Positions 10,550 through 18,836 of a stretch of 64,000 nucleotides of DNA are shown here, piece by piece; the first letter of the stretch is position 1, and each line of letters begins with the position of its first letter. The notes below the pieces were generated by a model. That model did no database searches. It was given only the letters and a program-made list of their open reading frames with translations, and had not been told where the DNA came from. The translations under genes and the position numbers were made by a program. Source of the stretch: Teredinibacter franksiae (GTDB lineage Bacteria; Pseudomonadota; Gammaproteobacteria; Pseudomonadales; Cellvibrionaceae); assembly GCF_014218805.1 (NCBI RefSeq), contig NZ_JACJUV010000008.1, forward strand, positions 248,001 to 312,000. The letters run 5' to 3'.

Positions 10550-10921
10550 ATGCTTCTGGGTGCAGGGCGCCATCGCGATGGAGTTATGTCTGCGCGCGAT
10601 AGTGTTCACAACTACTATGAAAACCTGGTAATTGAACAATTACTCCGTGCCAACGACCGAGCAACCCAGGATGCAGAGTTTTTAGCGGATGTTACCTGTG
10701 TTGCACTCAACCGATTACCACCACGCTACATTCGTCATGATGTCGACATGACCTTCTTTTTATCACCGCAGGAGCTAGATGAAATAAACGACAAGGTCGC
10801 AAGAGCGGTAAATGATGCGGTGGATTACGTTATGAGCCGAGAACGACCCGCTGTTCCACCAGCAGAACCGCCTATAGAAACACCTGCAGAACCTTCTGAA
10901 GATGAGCGAGAAGTAGGTTAA
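10550..10921 (+). CDS. ComFB family protein
   Basis: A 123-residue cytosolic protein resembling the late competence protein ComFB family: the VHNYYENLVIEQLL and DVTCVALNRLPPRYIRHDVDM stretches are typical. In Bacillus ComFB is encoded within a competence operon, but in proteobacteria the function of such proteins is not settled, and binding of nucleotide second messengers has been described for some homologues. The start at 10550 is supported by GAGGGGA seven bases upstream; an internal ATG at 10586 is a weaker option. The last 25 residues are Pro/Glu-rich and probably disordered. It lies 30 bp after mnmC. Confidence 0.8.
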   Translation: MLLGAGRHRDGVMSARDSVHNYYENLVIEQLLRANDRATQDAEFLADVTCVALNRLPPRYIRHDVDMTFFLSPQELDEINDKVARAVNDAVDYVMSRERPAVPPAEPPIETPAEPSEDEREVG

Positions 10922-10974
10922 TTCGGTAGAATAGCCCCCTAAGTCAAAATACAGGCAACGCCTACCCTACTCCC

Positions 10975-11769
10975 ATGACCTACAATTTCTACGCTTTGAA
11001 GCGCGCAACACTTCAGTGCTTACTGGCTTTTACGGTATCTTCATCAACAGCCGCGAGCTTAGGCCAGGATGAAATTGAGCAAAAACCCGCCTACACGGTT
11101 CTAAAAACGCTCCCGCACGATACTGCGATTTTCACCCAAGGGCTGATCAGCAACAACAAGACCCTGATTGAAAGCAGTGGCCTTTACGGTAAGTCCTTTA
11201 TCCGTATTTACACTGCCGAAACCGGTGAAACCCTTAAGCATCACAATTTGTCGCCCGAAATCTTTGCCGAAGGCCTGACGCTTTTCAATCATCAGCTCTA
11301 CCTACTCACCTGGCGCGCTGGCGTATTGTTCGTGTTAGACCCAACCTCTCTCTCGGTGAAAAAAACCCTTAGATACAAAGGCGAAGGCTGGGGTATTACA
11401 CACGACAACGCCTTCCTCTACACCAGCGATGGCTCCCAACAGATCACCCGCCGAGATCCGGCTTCATTCAAGCCTTTGTCCAAAATAGCGGTTACCGATA
11501 CAGTAAGCGGCAAACCTGTGCTCCAGCTTAACGAGCTGGAATATGCCCACCAGCGCCTATGGGCGAACCAATGGCGTAGTAACACAATATGGTCCATCGA
11601 TCCGGCCACCGGTAAAGCCCAAGCCATAGACCTATCGGAACTGGTGCCAGCTGAGCTGCGCGTTCGCACTGACAAGGTATTAAACGGCATCGCCTACGAC
11701 CCGCAAGCCGATGCTTTCTGGGTTACGGGTAAAAATTGGCCTGTTCGCTATCTTGTGGATATACCCTAA
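10975..11769 (+). CDS. Glutaminyl-peptide cyclotransferase, secreted
   Basis: Predicted beta-propeller glutamine cyclotransferase, which converts N-terminal Gln of peptides to pyroglutamate. The 264-residue protein has a signal peptide (hydrophobic LQCLLAFTVSSSTAAS, about residues 13-28) and then the family motifs FTQGL, ESSGLYGKS, YLLTWRAG, YTSDGSQQI and LNELEYAHQRLWANQW. It ends with DAFWVTGKNWPVRY. The plant/bacterial type is meant, not the zinc-dependent animal type. It acts in the periplasm or outside the cell if the signal peptide is used. Confidence 0.9.
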   Translation: MTYNFYALKRATLQCLLAFTVSSSTAASLGQDEIEQKPAYTVLKTLPHDTAIFTQGLISNNKTLIESSGLYGKSFIRIYTAETGETLKHHNLSPEIFAEGLTLFNHQLYLLTWRAGVLFVLDPTSLSVKKTLRYKGEGWGITHDNAFLYTSDGSQQITRRDPASFKPLSKIAVTDTVSGKPVLQLNELEYAHQRLWANQWRSNTIWSIDPATGKAQAIDLSELVPAELRVRTDKVLNGIAYDPQADAFWVTGKNWPVRYLVDIP

Positions 11770-11839
11770 TTCCCACACCAACCTTGTATCCCGCCTTCTA
11801 AACCGTACAATGCGCCCTGCTAATAGTTGAGTACAATTT

Positions 11840-13165
11840 ATGACCACCGAACTTTTGTCCCCCGCCGGTACACTGAAGAGCATGCGTTACGCCTTTGCGT
11901 ACGGGGCCGATGCGGTCTATGCAGGCCAACCGCGCTACAGCCTCCGTGTTCGCAACAACGAATTTAACAAAATCGAAAACCTGGCCTCCGCCATTGAAGA
12001 AGCACACCAGCAGGGCAAACAGTTTTATCTCGCCAGTAACCTGTCACCCCATAACGACAAAGTGCGCTCCTACCTCCGCGATCTAGAGCCGGTCATTGCG
12101 ATGAAACCGGACGCTCTGATCATGTCCGACCCAGGATTGATTATGATGGTGCGCGAGACCTGGCCAGACCAACCCATACACCTGAGTGTTCAGGCCAATG
12201 CCGTTAACTACGCTACCGTTAAATTTTGGGCTAAGCAGGGTATAGAGCGGGTCATTCTTTCACGGGAACTGTCGATTGACGAAATCGAAGAAATTCGTCA
12301 ACAGGCACCTGAAGTGGAGCTGGAAGTCTTCGTACACGGCGCTCTCTGTATCGCCTATTCGGGCCGCTGTTTATTGTCCGGCTACATGACCCACAGAGAC
12401 TCCAACCAAGGCGCGTGCACCAATTCCTGTCGCTGGGAATATAACGCACACGAAGCAAAGGAAAACGACCTTGGCGACCTCATTGCAGTAGAGTCAGATA
12501 CGCCTAAAAGCTGGTCTCCTGAACTCGACGAAGTAAGCCCTGTTCTGTTGCAGGAAAAGCATCGCCCTGGCGAATATATGCCCGCCTATGAAGATGAGCA
12601 TGGCACCTATATCATGAATTCCAAAGACCTTCGCGCGGTGCAACATGTAGAACGCTTAGTCAACATGGGCGTGCGCTCTCTTAAAATTGAGGGGCGCACT
12701 AAATCGCACTATTACGTAGCACGTACGGCACAGATATACCGGCGCGCTATCGACGCAGCTGAGGCAGGTCAAGCTTTTGACATGCAGCTGATGAATGAGC
12801 TGGAACATCTGGCCAATCGAGGGTATACAGAAGGCTTTTACCGCCGCCATGTGCCCAGCGAGTACCAGAACTACGAAAAAGGTGTGTCGAATAACAGCGC
12901 CCAGCAGTTTGTCGCTGAAGCGACGGCCTACGATAAAGCATCGGGCTGGCTCACGGTGGATGTAAAAAACAAATTTGAAACCGGCAATAGCGTAGAGCTC
13001 ATTACGCCTCAGGGTAACCTTTCATTTTCGATTGATGCACTTGAAAACAACAAGGGTGCCGCTATCGACGTTGCCCCAGGCTCTGGCCACGTTGTAAAAA
13101 TACAAGCGCCCGGATTGGACCTAAACGAATCCGGTGGCTATGCCATGCTCATGCGTCACATTTAA
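11840..13165 (+). CDS. trhP: tRNA 5-hydroxyuridine modification protein TrhP (YegQ), U32 family
   Basis: Member of the peptidase U32 family. E. coli TrhP (YegQ) is needed for prephenate-dependent hydroxylation of uridine-34 in tRNA, the first step to cmo5U/mo5U. The 441-residue protein opens with ELLSPAGTLKSMRYAFAYGADAVYAG (residues 3 on), followed by EVFVHGALCIAYSGRCLLSGYM and CTNSCRW. These Cys are the positions proposed to bind an iron-sulfur cluster. The KIEGRTKSHYYVARTA segment is the U32 signature. The gene is 15 bp ahead of the mutarotase gene and probably cotranscribed with it. Confidence 0.9.
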   Translation: MTTELLSPAGTLKSMRYAFAYGADAVYAGQPRYSLRVRNNEFNKIENLASAIEEAHQQGKQFYLASNLSPHNDKVRSYLRDLEPVIAMKPDALIMSDPGLIMMVRETWPDQPIHLSVQANAVNYATVKFWAKQGIERVILSRELSIDEIEEIRQQAPEVELEVFVHGALCIAYSGRCLLSGYMTHRDSNQGACTNSCRWEYNAHEAKENDLGDLIAVESDTPKSWSPELDEVSPVLLQEKHRPGEYMPAYEDEHGTYIMNSKDLRAVQHVERLVNMGVRSLKIEGRTKSHYYVARTAQIYRRAIDAAEAGQAFDMQLMNELEHLANRGYTEGFYRRHVPSEYQNYEKGVSNNSAQQFVAEATAYDKASGWLTVDVKNKFETGNSVELITPQGNLSFSIDALENNKGAAIDVAPGSGHVVKIQAPGLDLNESGGYAMLMRHI

Positions 13166-13180
13166 CTGGAAATAAATACA

Positions 13181-14014
13181 ATGTCAGAATCACCCGAGAT
13201 ATTTCGCCGCGGCGAATTGGATGTCATCCGAATTGATAACGCTGCCTGCAGCGCTGAAGTCACGCTATTTGGCGGCCATATTCTTCACTGGCAACCCTCG
13301 GGACAAAAACCGGTTTTGTGGATGAGCGAAAACTCCGCCTTCGATGGGGTCACGGCGCTGCGCGGAGGTGTTCCCATTTGCTGGCCTTGGTTTGGAGAAA
13401 AAGAAGGCCAAGAAAAACACGGTATCGTGCGAAGCCAGTTATGGCAGTTAGACCATTATCAAGAAAGCGCAGACACCACCACCTTGCAATTGAGCATTAC
13501 TTTAGACTCCTCGATGGGTAGCGGGCCCTTCCCGAAAAAAGTCAGCATGCTACTCCGATTCGGCGCAACCCTAGAGCAAACACTAACCTTCGAAAACACC
13601 TCGGAAGCTCCCCAATGCTTTGCATACGCGCTGCACAATTATTTTCGCGTGAGTAGTCCAGACAATATTGCGATTCCACAACTGGAAAACAGTATTTACC
13701 ACGACAAAGTTGAGCAGCTTAGCCAGCAGATCGATACCGGTTCGCGCGACCACTGCGGGCCTATTGATAGGGTCTACCTTAATGATAAGGCCGCCACACT
13801 CGTTGACTCCGGCTACGATAGAACCATCGCCATTGAAAAAACGGGCTCTCAAAACTGGGTGCTCTGGAACCCAGGTAAAGATGCTGGCGGAATAGCTGAT
13901 ATTCACCCCGGCGGCGAAAAAGAATACCTGTGTTTCGAAGTAGCCAATACCGCAGATGTCTCCCTGCCGCCCGGAGAAAAACTCACCATTGGCCAGGTAA
14001 TCTCAATCTCATAA
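13181..14014 (+). CDS. yeaD: D-hexose-6-phosphate mutarotase
   Basis: Aldose-1-epimerase-like protein of the YeaD class, which interconverts the anomers of glucose-6-phosphate and related sugars. The 277-residue protein shows the family motifs GGHILHWQP, LRGGVPICWPWFG, KHGIVRSQLW, YALHNYFRVS and WNPGKDAGGIADIHPGGEKEYLCFE. The His pair expected in the active site is present (HGIVR and the HNYF His). It is followed 17 bp later by cobB. Confidence 0.9.
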   Translation: MSESPEIFRRGELDVIRIDNAACSAEVTLFGGHILHWQPSGQKPVLWMSENSAFDGVTALRGGVPICWPWFGEKEGQEKHGIVRSQLWQLDHYQESADTTTLQLSITLDSSMGSGPFPKKVSMLLRFGATLEQTLTFENTSEAPQCFAYALHNYFRVSSPDNIAIPQLENSIYHDKVEQLSQQIDTGSRDHCGPIDRVYLNDKAATLVDSGYDRTIAIEKTGSQNWVLWNPGKDAGGIADIHPGGEKEYLCFEVANTADVSLPPGEKLTIGQVISIS

Positions 14015-14031
14015 CAGCCAGCGCAAACGTA

Positions 14032-14745
14032 ATGAACTTACCCGATCCTCGTCATTTTAAAAACATTGTTGTTTTGACGGGCGCAGGCGTTTCTGCCGAA
14101 TCGGGATTGCGCACTTTTCGTGATAACAACGGTCTTTGGAGGGAGTACCGAGTCGAAGAACTCGCTACTCCCGAAGCCTTCACAAAAAACCCTAAATTGG
14201 TACACGCCTTTTACAATTCCCGCCGCCACACATTACTTCAGTCCGCCAAAGCCAATAAAGCACATTTTGCACTCGCGAATTTTGAATCAACATTTGAGGG
14301 TAACTTCCTTCTCGTCACCCAAAACGTAGACAACCTGCACGAGCAAGCAGGCTCAAAGAACCCACACCACCTGCACGGAGAATTACTAAGGGCACGATGC
14401 GGCCTTTGCGAACACTCGGTTGATATTGAAGGCGACTTAACCTGCCAGTCTATATGCCGTCATTGCGGCGGGATTGGCGCCATGCGACCAGACATCGTGT
14501 GGTTTGGAGAAATGCCGCAGCAGTTAGAACTTATTGAACCAGCGCTCTCGCGCTGTGACCTTTTCGTTTCCATAGGTACGTCGGGCACAGTCTATCCCGC
14601 CGCCGGGTTTTTACGATTGGCAAAAACCAATGGCGCAATCACCGTTGAACTCAACCTCGAAGCTTCAGCCAATAGTGGTTTTTTCGATTACTGTTCCCTC
14701 GGCCTTGCCTCGGATGTGCTGCCCAATTTCTTCCACACCGCCTAA
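14032..14745 (+). CDS. cobB: NAD-dependent protein deacylase, sirtuin (CobB)
   Basis: NAD-dependent lysine deacylase. The 237-residue protein shows the sirtuin motifs in order: GAGVSAESGLRTFRD, TQNVDNLHEQAG, the catalytic His in LHGELL, a zinc-binding set CGLC...CRHCG, and SIGTSGTVYPAAG. FYNSRRH contains the Tyr and Arg positions that in class III sirtuins recognise succinyl- or malonyl-lysine, so desuccinylase activity is expected as well as deacetylase. The open frame extends upstream to 13930, but that would overlap the mutarotase gene. The ATG at 14032 gives the normal family N-terminus. Confidence 0.93.
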   Translation: MNLPDPRHFKNIVVLTGAGVSAESGLRTFRDNNGLWREYRVEELATPEAFTKNPKLVHAFYNSRRHTLLQSAKANKAHFALANFESTFEGNFLLVTQNVDNLHEQAGSKNPHHLHGELLRARCGLCEHSVDIEGDLTCQSICRHCGGIGAMRPDIVWFGEMPQQLELIEPALSRCDLFVSIGTSGTVYPAAGFLRLAKTNGAITVELNLEASANSGFFDYCSLGLASDVLPNFFHTA

Positions 14746-14848
14746 GCTGTTTGATTTGTACTGCAACCCACTCAATAACCTTAATCCTCCTTCCCCTACC
14801 GTTGATTTCCATCAAAGCAGCAAAACAAGCAAGAACTAGACTGGCCTC

Positions 14849-15691
14849 ATGCACAACAATGAACACACCACTAACATCGCAGAGCATCCAACGATGCAAC
14901 GCCGGCAGACCAAAATTACGGAATTCGAAGCCACTCGGCTACTCGAAAACTTTCGTCGTCAGCCCGCTCGCCCAATTAACATTTGTATTGATGGCAATGC
15001 CTTCGCATGGGTAAAGCAAAACAACAATATTACCTCCACAGGCAACACCCTTTGCCGGGAAATTCACGCGTGGGCAGAAGCCATTGGCCAGCGCAATGTT
15101 GACACCCTTATGCTTTGCTACCCGTTTCAATACTGGCAGCCCTATGAACTCACTGAAGTAATGCACGCTTTGGCGTCCCACTTTTGTTTATCGGAATCCA
15201 CACAACGGTGCCACCGGGTTGCCACAAAAATCAGTGAAATCAACAATGAACACGTCGCGCTGCTTAAAGGGCTCGGCTTCAACCATTACCACATCGTTCT
15301 TAGTCGAGACGATTTGGTGGACATTCCACGGCTGGAATCGCTGGTGAAACTTATACGCCAGTACTCGTTTTCGGGTATTGGCATCCAAATCCACGATGCC
15401 GATTGCCTAGATGATCTTCGCGACCACGTAAAAGATGTACAACAGAAGGTTGCGCCAGACTATATCTACATTGGTTTACACCCAAAACTACTGAACAGGG
15501 AGATACAGAGCAAAGGTGCCATGATCTTCGACGGCGAAGAAGAACTTGAAGAAGATTGTATCTATATGGGCCTCGAAGGCACGAGTCGACTACAAAGTTT
15601 AGTGTTACAAAACTTTTGTAGTCCGCAACGATATCTGAGCGCCCTAGAGTCGGGCCATCTACCGGTGAACCCAGGCCCTCTCAGTATCTAA
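14849..15691 (+). CDS. HemN-like protein without the radical SAM cysteines
   Basis: I do not recognise this 280-residue protein as an established family, but its outline follows HemN/HemW. RPINICIDGNAFAW (residues 41-54) sits where those proteins have the RPLSLYVHIPFC cluster motif. KISEINNEHVALLKGLGFNHYHIVL matches the second beta-alpha unit of the barrel. GLEGTSRLQSLVLQNF followed by SPQRYLSALESGHLPV matches the C-terminal part of HemW-type proteins. The CxxxCxxC motif for the 4Fe-4S cluster is absent, as is the GGGTP motif, so radical SAM chemistry is not expected. In many gammaproteobacteria hemN lies next to fnr/anr, and this gene is just upstream of an fnr homologue. It may be a divergent relic that has taken on another role, perhaps heme or ligand binding. 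This is an inference from motif reading. Confidence 0.6.
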   Translation: MHNNEHTTNIAEHPTMQRRQTKITEFEATRLLENFRRQPARPINICIDGNAFAWVKQNNNITSTGNTLCREIHAWAEAIGQRNVDTLMLCYPFQYWQPYELTEVMHALASHFCLSESTQRCHRVATKISEINNEHVALLKGLGFNHYHIVLSRDDLVDIPRLESLVKLIRQYSFSGIGIQIHDADCLDDLRDHVKDVQQKVAPDYIYIGLHPKLLNREIQSKGAMIFDGEEELEEDCIYMGLEGTSRLQSLVLQNFCSPQRYLSALESGHLPVNPGPLSI

Positions 15692-15764
15692 CGGTATTTA
15701 TCTAATCTAGCACGACGGCCGGCGACATTTTCCTATATAATGTAGCGCCATATCAGCCTTTGTC

Positions 15765-16520
15765 GTGGATTTAACTATGCCTCCGCAAACCATCGCCAGT
15801 CATCAATGTCACCAAAACCCTCAGGTAAATTGTGCAGACTGCCGTCTGGCTGGAATTTGCTTGCCTATTAGCCTTCATGTAGAAGACATTAGTAAGCTAG
15901 ACGACATCATTCAGCGCGGTCGACCTGTACAAAAATCAGACCATGTCTACCACGCAGGTGAAGCCTTCCGCTCGGTCTACGCCCTGCGCTCCGGAGCCAT
16001 TAAAACGGTAAAAGTAACGCACGACGGCCAAGAGCAAGTCACCGGCTTTTATCTTCCTGGCGAGATCATTGGTATGGACGGACTAGCCTCCAACCATCAC
16101 ACTAACTCGGCCATTGCCCTGGAAACCTCTGCGGTGTGTGAAATACCTTTCACCCGCCTGGAAGAGTTGAGCACACAGGTACCTCACCTTCAGCGCCGCT
16201 TCTTTCAGCTTATGAGTAAAGAAATCACTCAAGAGCAACAATTGATCACACTGTTAAGTAAAAACAGTGCTGACGAACGTATTGCAGCACTATTGATGAG
16301 CATCTCTACCCGTAACCACAACCGCGGACTATCGGCAAAAGAGTTCTACCTGCCAATGTCCCGCTCCGATATAGGCAACTACCTAGGCCTAACGATCGAA
16401 ACGGTGAGCAGAGTACTTAGCCGGCTACATAAACAAGAAGTGATTATTCTGGATAAAAAGCACGTTATCATCGACGATATGGATGCATTGAAAAACATCG
16501 CCTCTGTCGCTTTCGACTAG
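15765..16520 (+). CDS. fnr: FNR/Anr family oxygen-sensing transcription regulator
   Basis: Global regulator that binds DNA as a dimer when its 4Fe-4S cluster is intact, that is under low oxygen. The 251-residue protein has the N-terminal Cys cluster C23-x2-C26-x5-C32 plus the distal Cys in ETSAVCEIPF, together the four ligands known for FNR. A cyclic-nucleotide-binding-like beta roll (about 45-165) precedes a winged helix-turn-helix (SRSDIGNYLGLTIETVSRVLSRL) whose recognition helix keeps the E--SR residues that read the TTGAT half-site. The GTG or ATG four codons further in (15777) is an alternative start. The upstream HemN-like gene is 73 bp away. Confidence 0.93.
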   Translation: MDLTMPPQTIASHQCHQNPQVNCADCRLAGICLPISLHVEDISKLDDIIQRGRPVQKSDHVYHAGEAFRSVYALRSGAIKTVKVTHDGQEQVTGFYLPGEIIGMDGLASNHHTNSAIALETSAVCEIPFTRLEELSTQVPHLQRRFFQLMSKEITQEQQLITLLSKNSADERIAALLMSISTRNHNRGLSAKEFYLPMSRSDIGNYLGLTIETVSRVLSRLHKQEVIILDKKHVIIDDMDALKNIASVAFD

Positions 16521-16663
16521 ATCACATTCCCAATGAGCGATAACCCTCCCGGCTCAGCCTTGTCGTCACACTCATAGACGAGGCTAACGCTGTAGATCCC
16601 AACATTGAGCTTTGCCCAGATACCGGCTCACCTGCCCCGAAAGAGTTACTATACGGGCAACGC

Positions 16664-17128
16664 ATGTCCCGAATGCTCGGCGAATTTAACCCTGAAGCAT
16701 CTGAAAACCTTAGAATAGCCGCGAGAGCCCAGCATATAGAACGCTGGAAATCACCGCGCACAAACTTCCCCGAGGGGCGCACAGGTTATAAAAAGTGGCG
16801 CTCACAATTATCCGTGTTTCATGCCGACCGAGCGACCGAGCTAATGGCTCAGGCTGGGTACAACCATGAGGAACAGCAGCGTGTTCGCTACCTTATCCAA
16901 AAACGGCAGATAAAAAGAGACCCAGAAACCCAGGCCCTCGAAGATGTTATATGCTTGGTATTTCTCAAACATTATCTCGCTGGTTTCGCCGGTAAGCACG
17001 ATGAGCCCAAGCTGATTGATATTATTCAGAAGACGTGGGCCAAAATGTCCGAAACTGGCCATAGCGCGGCACTAAAGATTCAGCTTCCCGACACCCTCCA
17101 AGCCCTTGTGGCTAAAGCTCTCGCCTGA
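16664..17128 (+). CDS. DUF4202 domain protein, N-terminus probably frameshifted
   Basis: A conserved protein of unknown function. The body is strongly recognisable: ASENLRIAARAQHIERW, then the GYKKWRSQLSVFHADRA stretch, then DVICLVFLKHYLAGFA and KTWAKMSETG. The family is normally about 190-200 residues, but the first ATG in this frame (16664) gives only 154. The same frame upstream, from 16544, encodes what looks like the missing N-terminus (LIDEANAVDPN ... APKELLYGQRM), yet has no start codon before an in-frame stop at 16541. An ATG at 16533 in another frame encodes MSDNP and would join this sequence if one C were added to the CCC run at 16544-16546. So the intact gene probably ran 16533-17128. 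Confidence 0.75.
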   Translation: MSRMLGEFNPEASENLRIAARAQHIERWKSPRTNFPEGRTGYKKWRSQLSVFHADRATELMAQAGYNHEEQQRVRYLIQKRQIKRDPETQALEDVICLVFLKHYLAGFAGKHDEPKLIDIIQKTWAKMSETGHSAALKIQLPDTLQALVAKALA

Positions 17129-17152
17129 GAACCTACCCGGTTAATAAAAATT

Positions 17153-17521
17153 GTGATAAGCGCTGTAAAACATTTCCATGTCTGGTTTGCGATATTTAGT
17201 TTGGCGGGGTTCGTCATCCGTGTCATCTGGCTCACCTCTCGCCCCGACCTGCTTCAGCGGAAGGCCATCAAGGTTCTTCCCCACATCAACGACACAGCGC
17301 TATTTGCCACAGGGTTGCTGATGGCGTTCAGCATGGGCTACCCGTTTACCGGCTTTTATTGGCTAACAGCCAAATTAGGGCTGATAATTCTGTATATTCT
17401 ACTAGGGTTTATGACCTTAAAACAGACCTCAAATAGCCTATACCGTTTTGCTCTCTTAGGCGTTTCATTTATTACTTATTCATCTATTATATTTTTAGCC
17501 GTTTCTAAGCCTCACTTCTAG
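17153..17521 (+). CDS. SirB family inner-membrane protein
   Basis: A 122-residue protein with four predicted membrane helices (about residues 8-27, 44-64, 68-88 and 98-117) matching the SirB family. The N-terminal KHFHVWFAIFSLAGFVIRVIW and PHINDTALFATGLLMA stretches are typical. The family name comes from a Salmonella invasion regulator locus; the biochemical role is unknown. The start is a GTG at 17153, 24 bp after the DUF4202 stop. No ATG is available near the N-terminal motif, so GTG is preferred. Confidence 0.8.
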   Translation: MISAVKHFHVWFAIFSLAGFVIRVIWLTSRPDLLQRKAIKVLPHINDTALFATGLLMAFSMGYPFTGFYWLTAKLGLIILYILLGFMTLKQTSNSLYRFALLGVSFITYSSIIFLAVSKPHF

Positions 17522-17636
17522 CAAACCCCCATCACACGTACGCTGTGACTCATTTCTCATACATAAAGAGTTGGCACCTATTACCCTTTTCGACCCTGCT
17601 TATAGCCTTTATGACAAGGGCCTAGATCACAAAGGG

Positions 17637-17665
17637 TTGACATTAGTTATATAGGCCACTTTAAT
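17637..17665 (+). promoter_or_regulatory. Predicted sigma-70 promoter for the gene at 17725
   Basis: A perfect -35 box TTGACA (17637-17642) is followed after 17 bp by TTTAAT (17660-17665). This sits 60 bp upstream of the ATG at 17725, in a gap with no other gene. Confidence 0.5.
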
Positions 17666-17724
17666 AACCTCAAACACCATACAAATTTACTAAAAACTCT
17701 GGCTAGAAAAACTGGTGACCTAGA

Positions 17725-18258
17725 ATGAAATACTTGGCAATGATCTTTACCCTCGCACTGACGGTATTAGCATCTTCAGCCTATGGATGTGACGAGAAAT
17801 GCGCAAAGGATAAAGCAGAAGCTGAAAAAAACGTGCAATTCCCAGGCTATATGTCCTGGAAGTTTTGTGAAGATACGCGCATGGACTTCATGACCTCCTC
17901 GATGGAGAGCCTGGACAAATACCGCAGCAAGCACTTCGACACCCGCTACAAAGGCGGCATACGCAACATCAAGAACTACATGGTGCAGCGTAAAGCTTGG
18001 CTAGTAGAATGTGATACCTACATGCAGCTAACCGGTAAAGGCAGAATTTTTGAAGACAACAAAACCACAAAGAAAATTTTCAAAGCAATGGACAGCGTAA
18101 CCAAGGAACTTGGCGATTTAATCGCAGGGGTGACCTACTCTTCATCTTTAGGCCAAGATTCCAGTGTGGTTCTAAACGGACACTTTGAGACCCTATTTAC
18201 GGCAGTAGACGACCACAAGAACATCATGCTGCTTAAAGGGCGCTATGTAACCCGCTAA
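17725..18258 (+). CDS. Hypothetical secreted protein with four cysteines
   Basis: I do not recognise this 177-residue protein. It has a clear signal peptide (MKYLAMIFTLALTVLASSAYG, cleavage probably before CDEKC). The mature part is mostly helical in appearance, rich in Lys and Asp, with four Cys (CDEKC, WKFCED, VECDTY) that could form two disulfides in the periplasm. The Cys right after the predicted cleavage site is not in a convincing lipobox (SAYGC has Y at -2), but lipidation is not excluded. A likely promoter lies just upstream and a strong terminator just downstream, so it is probably a single-gene unit. Confidence 0.75.
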   Translation: MKYLAMIFTLALTVLASSAYGCDEKCAKDKAEAEKNVQFPGYMSWKFCEDTRMDFMTSSMESLDKYRSKHFDTRYKGGIRNIKNYMVQRKAWLVECDTYMQLTGKGRIFEDNKTTKKIFKAMDSVTKELGDLIAGVTYSSSLGQDSSVVLNGHFETLFTAVDDHKNIMLLKGRYVTR

Positions 18259-18289
18259 AACACCACCCACAGTGCATTTACCACACAAT

Positions 18290-18321
18290 AAAAAAGGCGC
18301 CCTATTTAGGCGCCTTTTTTT
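18290..18321. terminator. Bidirectional rho-independent terminator
   Basis: GGCGCC stems extended by A-run and T-run pairs, with a 7-nt loop (CTATTTA), form a strong hairpin with A-tract and T-tract on opposite sides. It ends the convergent genes at 17725 (+) and 18337 (-). Confidence 0.9.
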
Positions 18322-18336
18322 GATGGGTAGCTTACA

Positions 18337-18573
18337 TCAGGAGTGTAAAACCTGTTGTTTCAGCTCACTTTTCACTGCGAGAGCAGCGTCTTTAATCGCT
18401 TTCATCCCACACCGAAGCAATCGAGCCTGCTCTACAGCCGACATCCCTTCGGGGAAGTGGCTCGGCGATACACCAAGCGGCTGAAGGGGGCTACCCTCAA
18501 TTGAAATTCTAAAACCCGTCACATGAAAAGCCGAAAGGCTATCCAGGTCGACATTCCAAGCATCAAAATCCAT
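18337..18573 (-). CDS. Small hypothetical protein
   Basis: A 78-residue protein that I do not recognise. It has no signal peptide or membrane segment. The start is supported by AGAGGAA placed eight bases before the ATG. The central PLGVSPSHFPEGMSAVEQARLLRC stretch resembles an ordered loop and helix, and the end is a charged helix. It is convergent with the gene at 17725 and shares its terminator. It is probably a real gene because of the ribosome binding site and terminator. Confidence 0.6.
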   Translation of the reverse strand: MDFDAWNVDLDSLSAFHVTGFRISIEGSPLQPLGVSPSHFPEGMSAVEQARLLRCGMKAIKDAALAVKSELKQQVLHS

Positions 18574-18836
18574 TTTTAATTCCTCTAACTAACCGCTTCC
18601 AATTATAAAGCTTGTCGAGATTGGCAATTCCCTGTTATCACTAACGCCTGCCTCAACAAAATACATCCTATACCGTGCCTTTGCACCTACTTACTTACTA
18701 TCTACTCCCTAGAGAATGGCGCGAAAACAGGCGAACCTTATATAAATACGGCTTAAAGTGCCAGCAAAATTTATCTAGCGCCCCTGTTTTCATACTATGG
18801 TACCAACTTGCTCTAATGTAATTCTAAATAGTCTAG

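Noticed and set aside
13930..14031. N-terminal extension of the sirtuin
   Set aside because: It would overlap the end of the mutarotase gene in another frame and does not match the family N-terminus.
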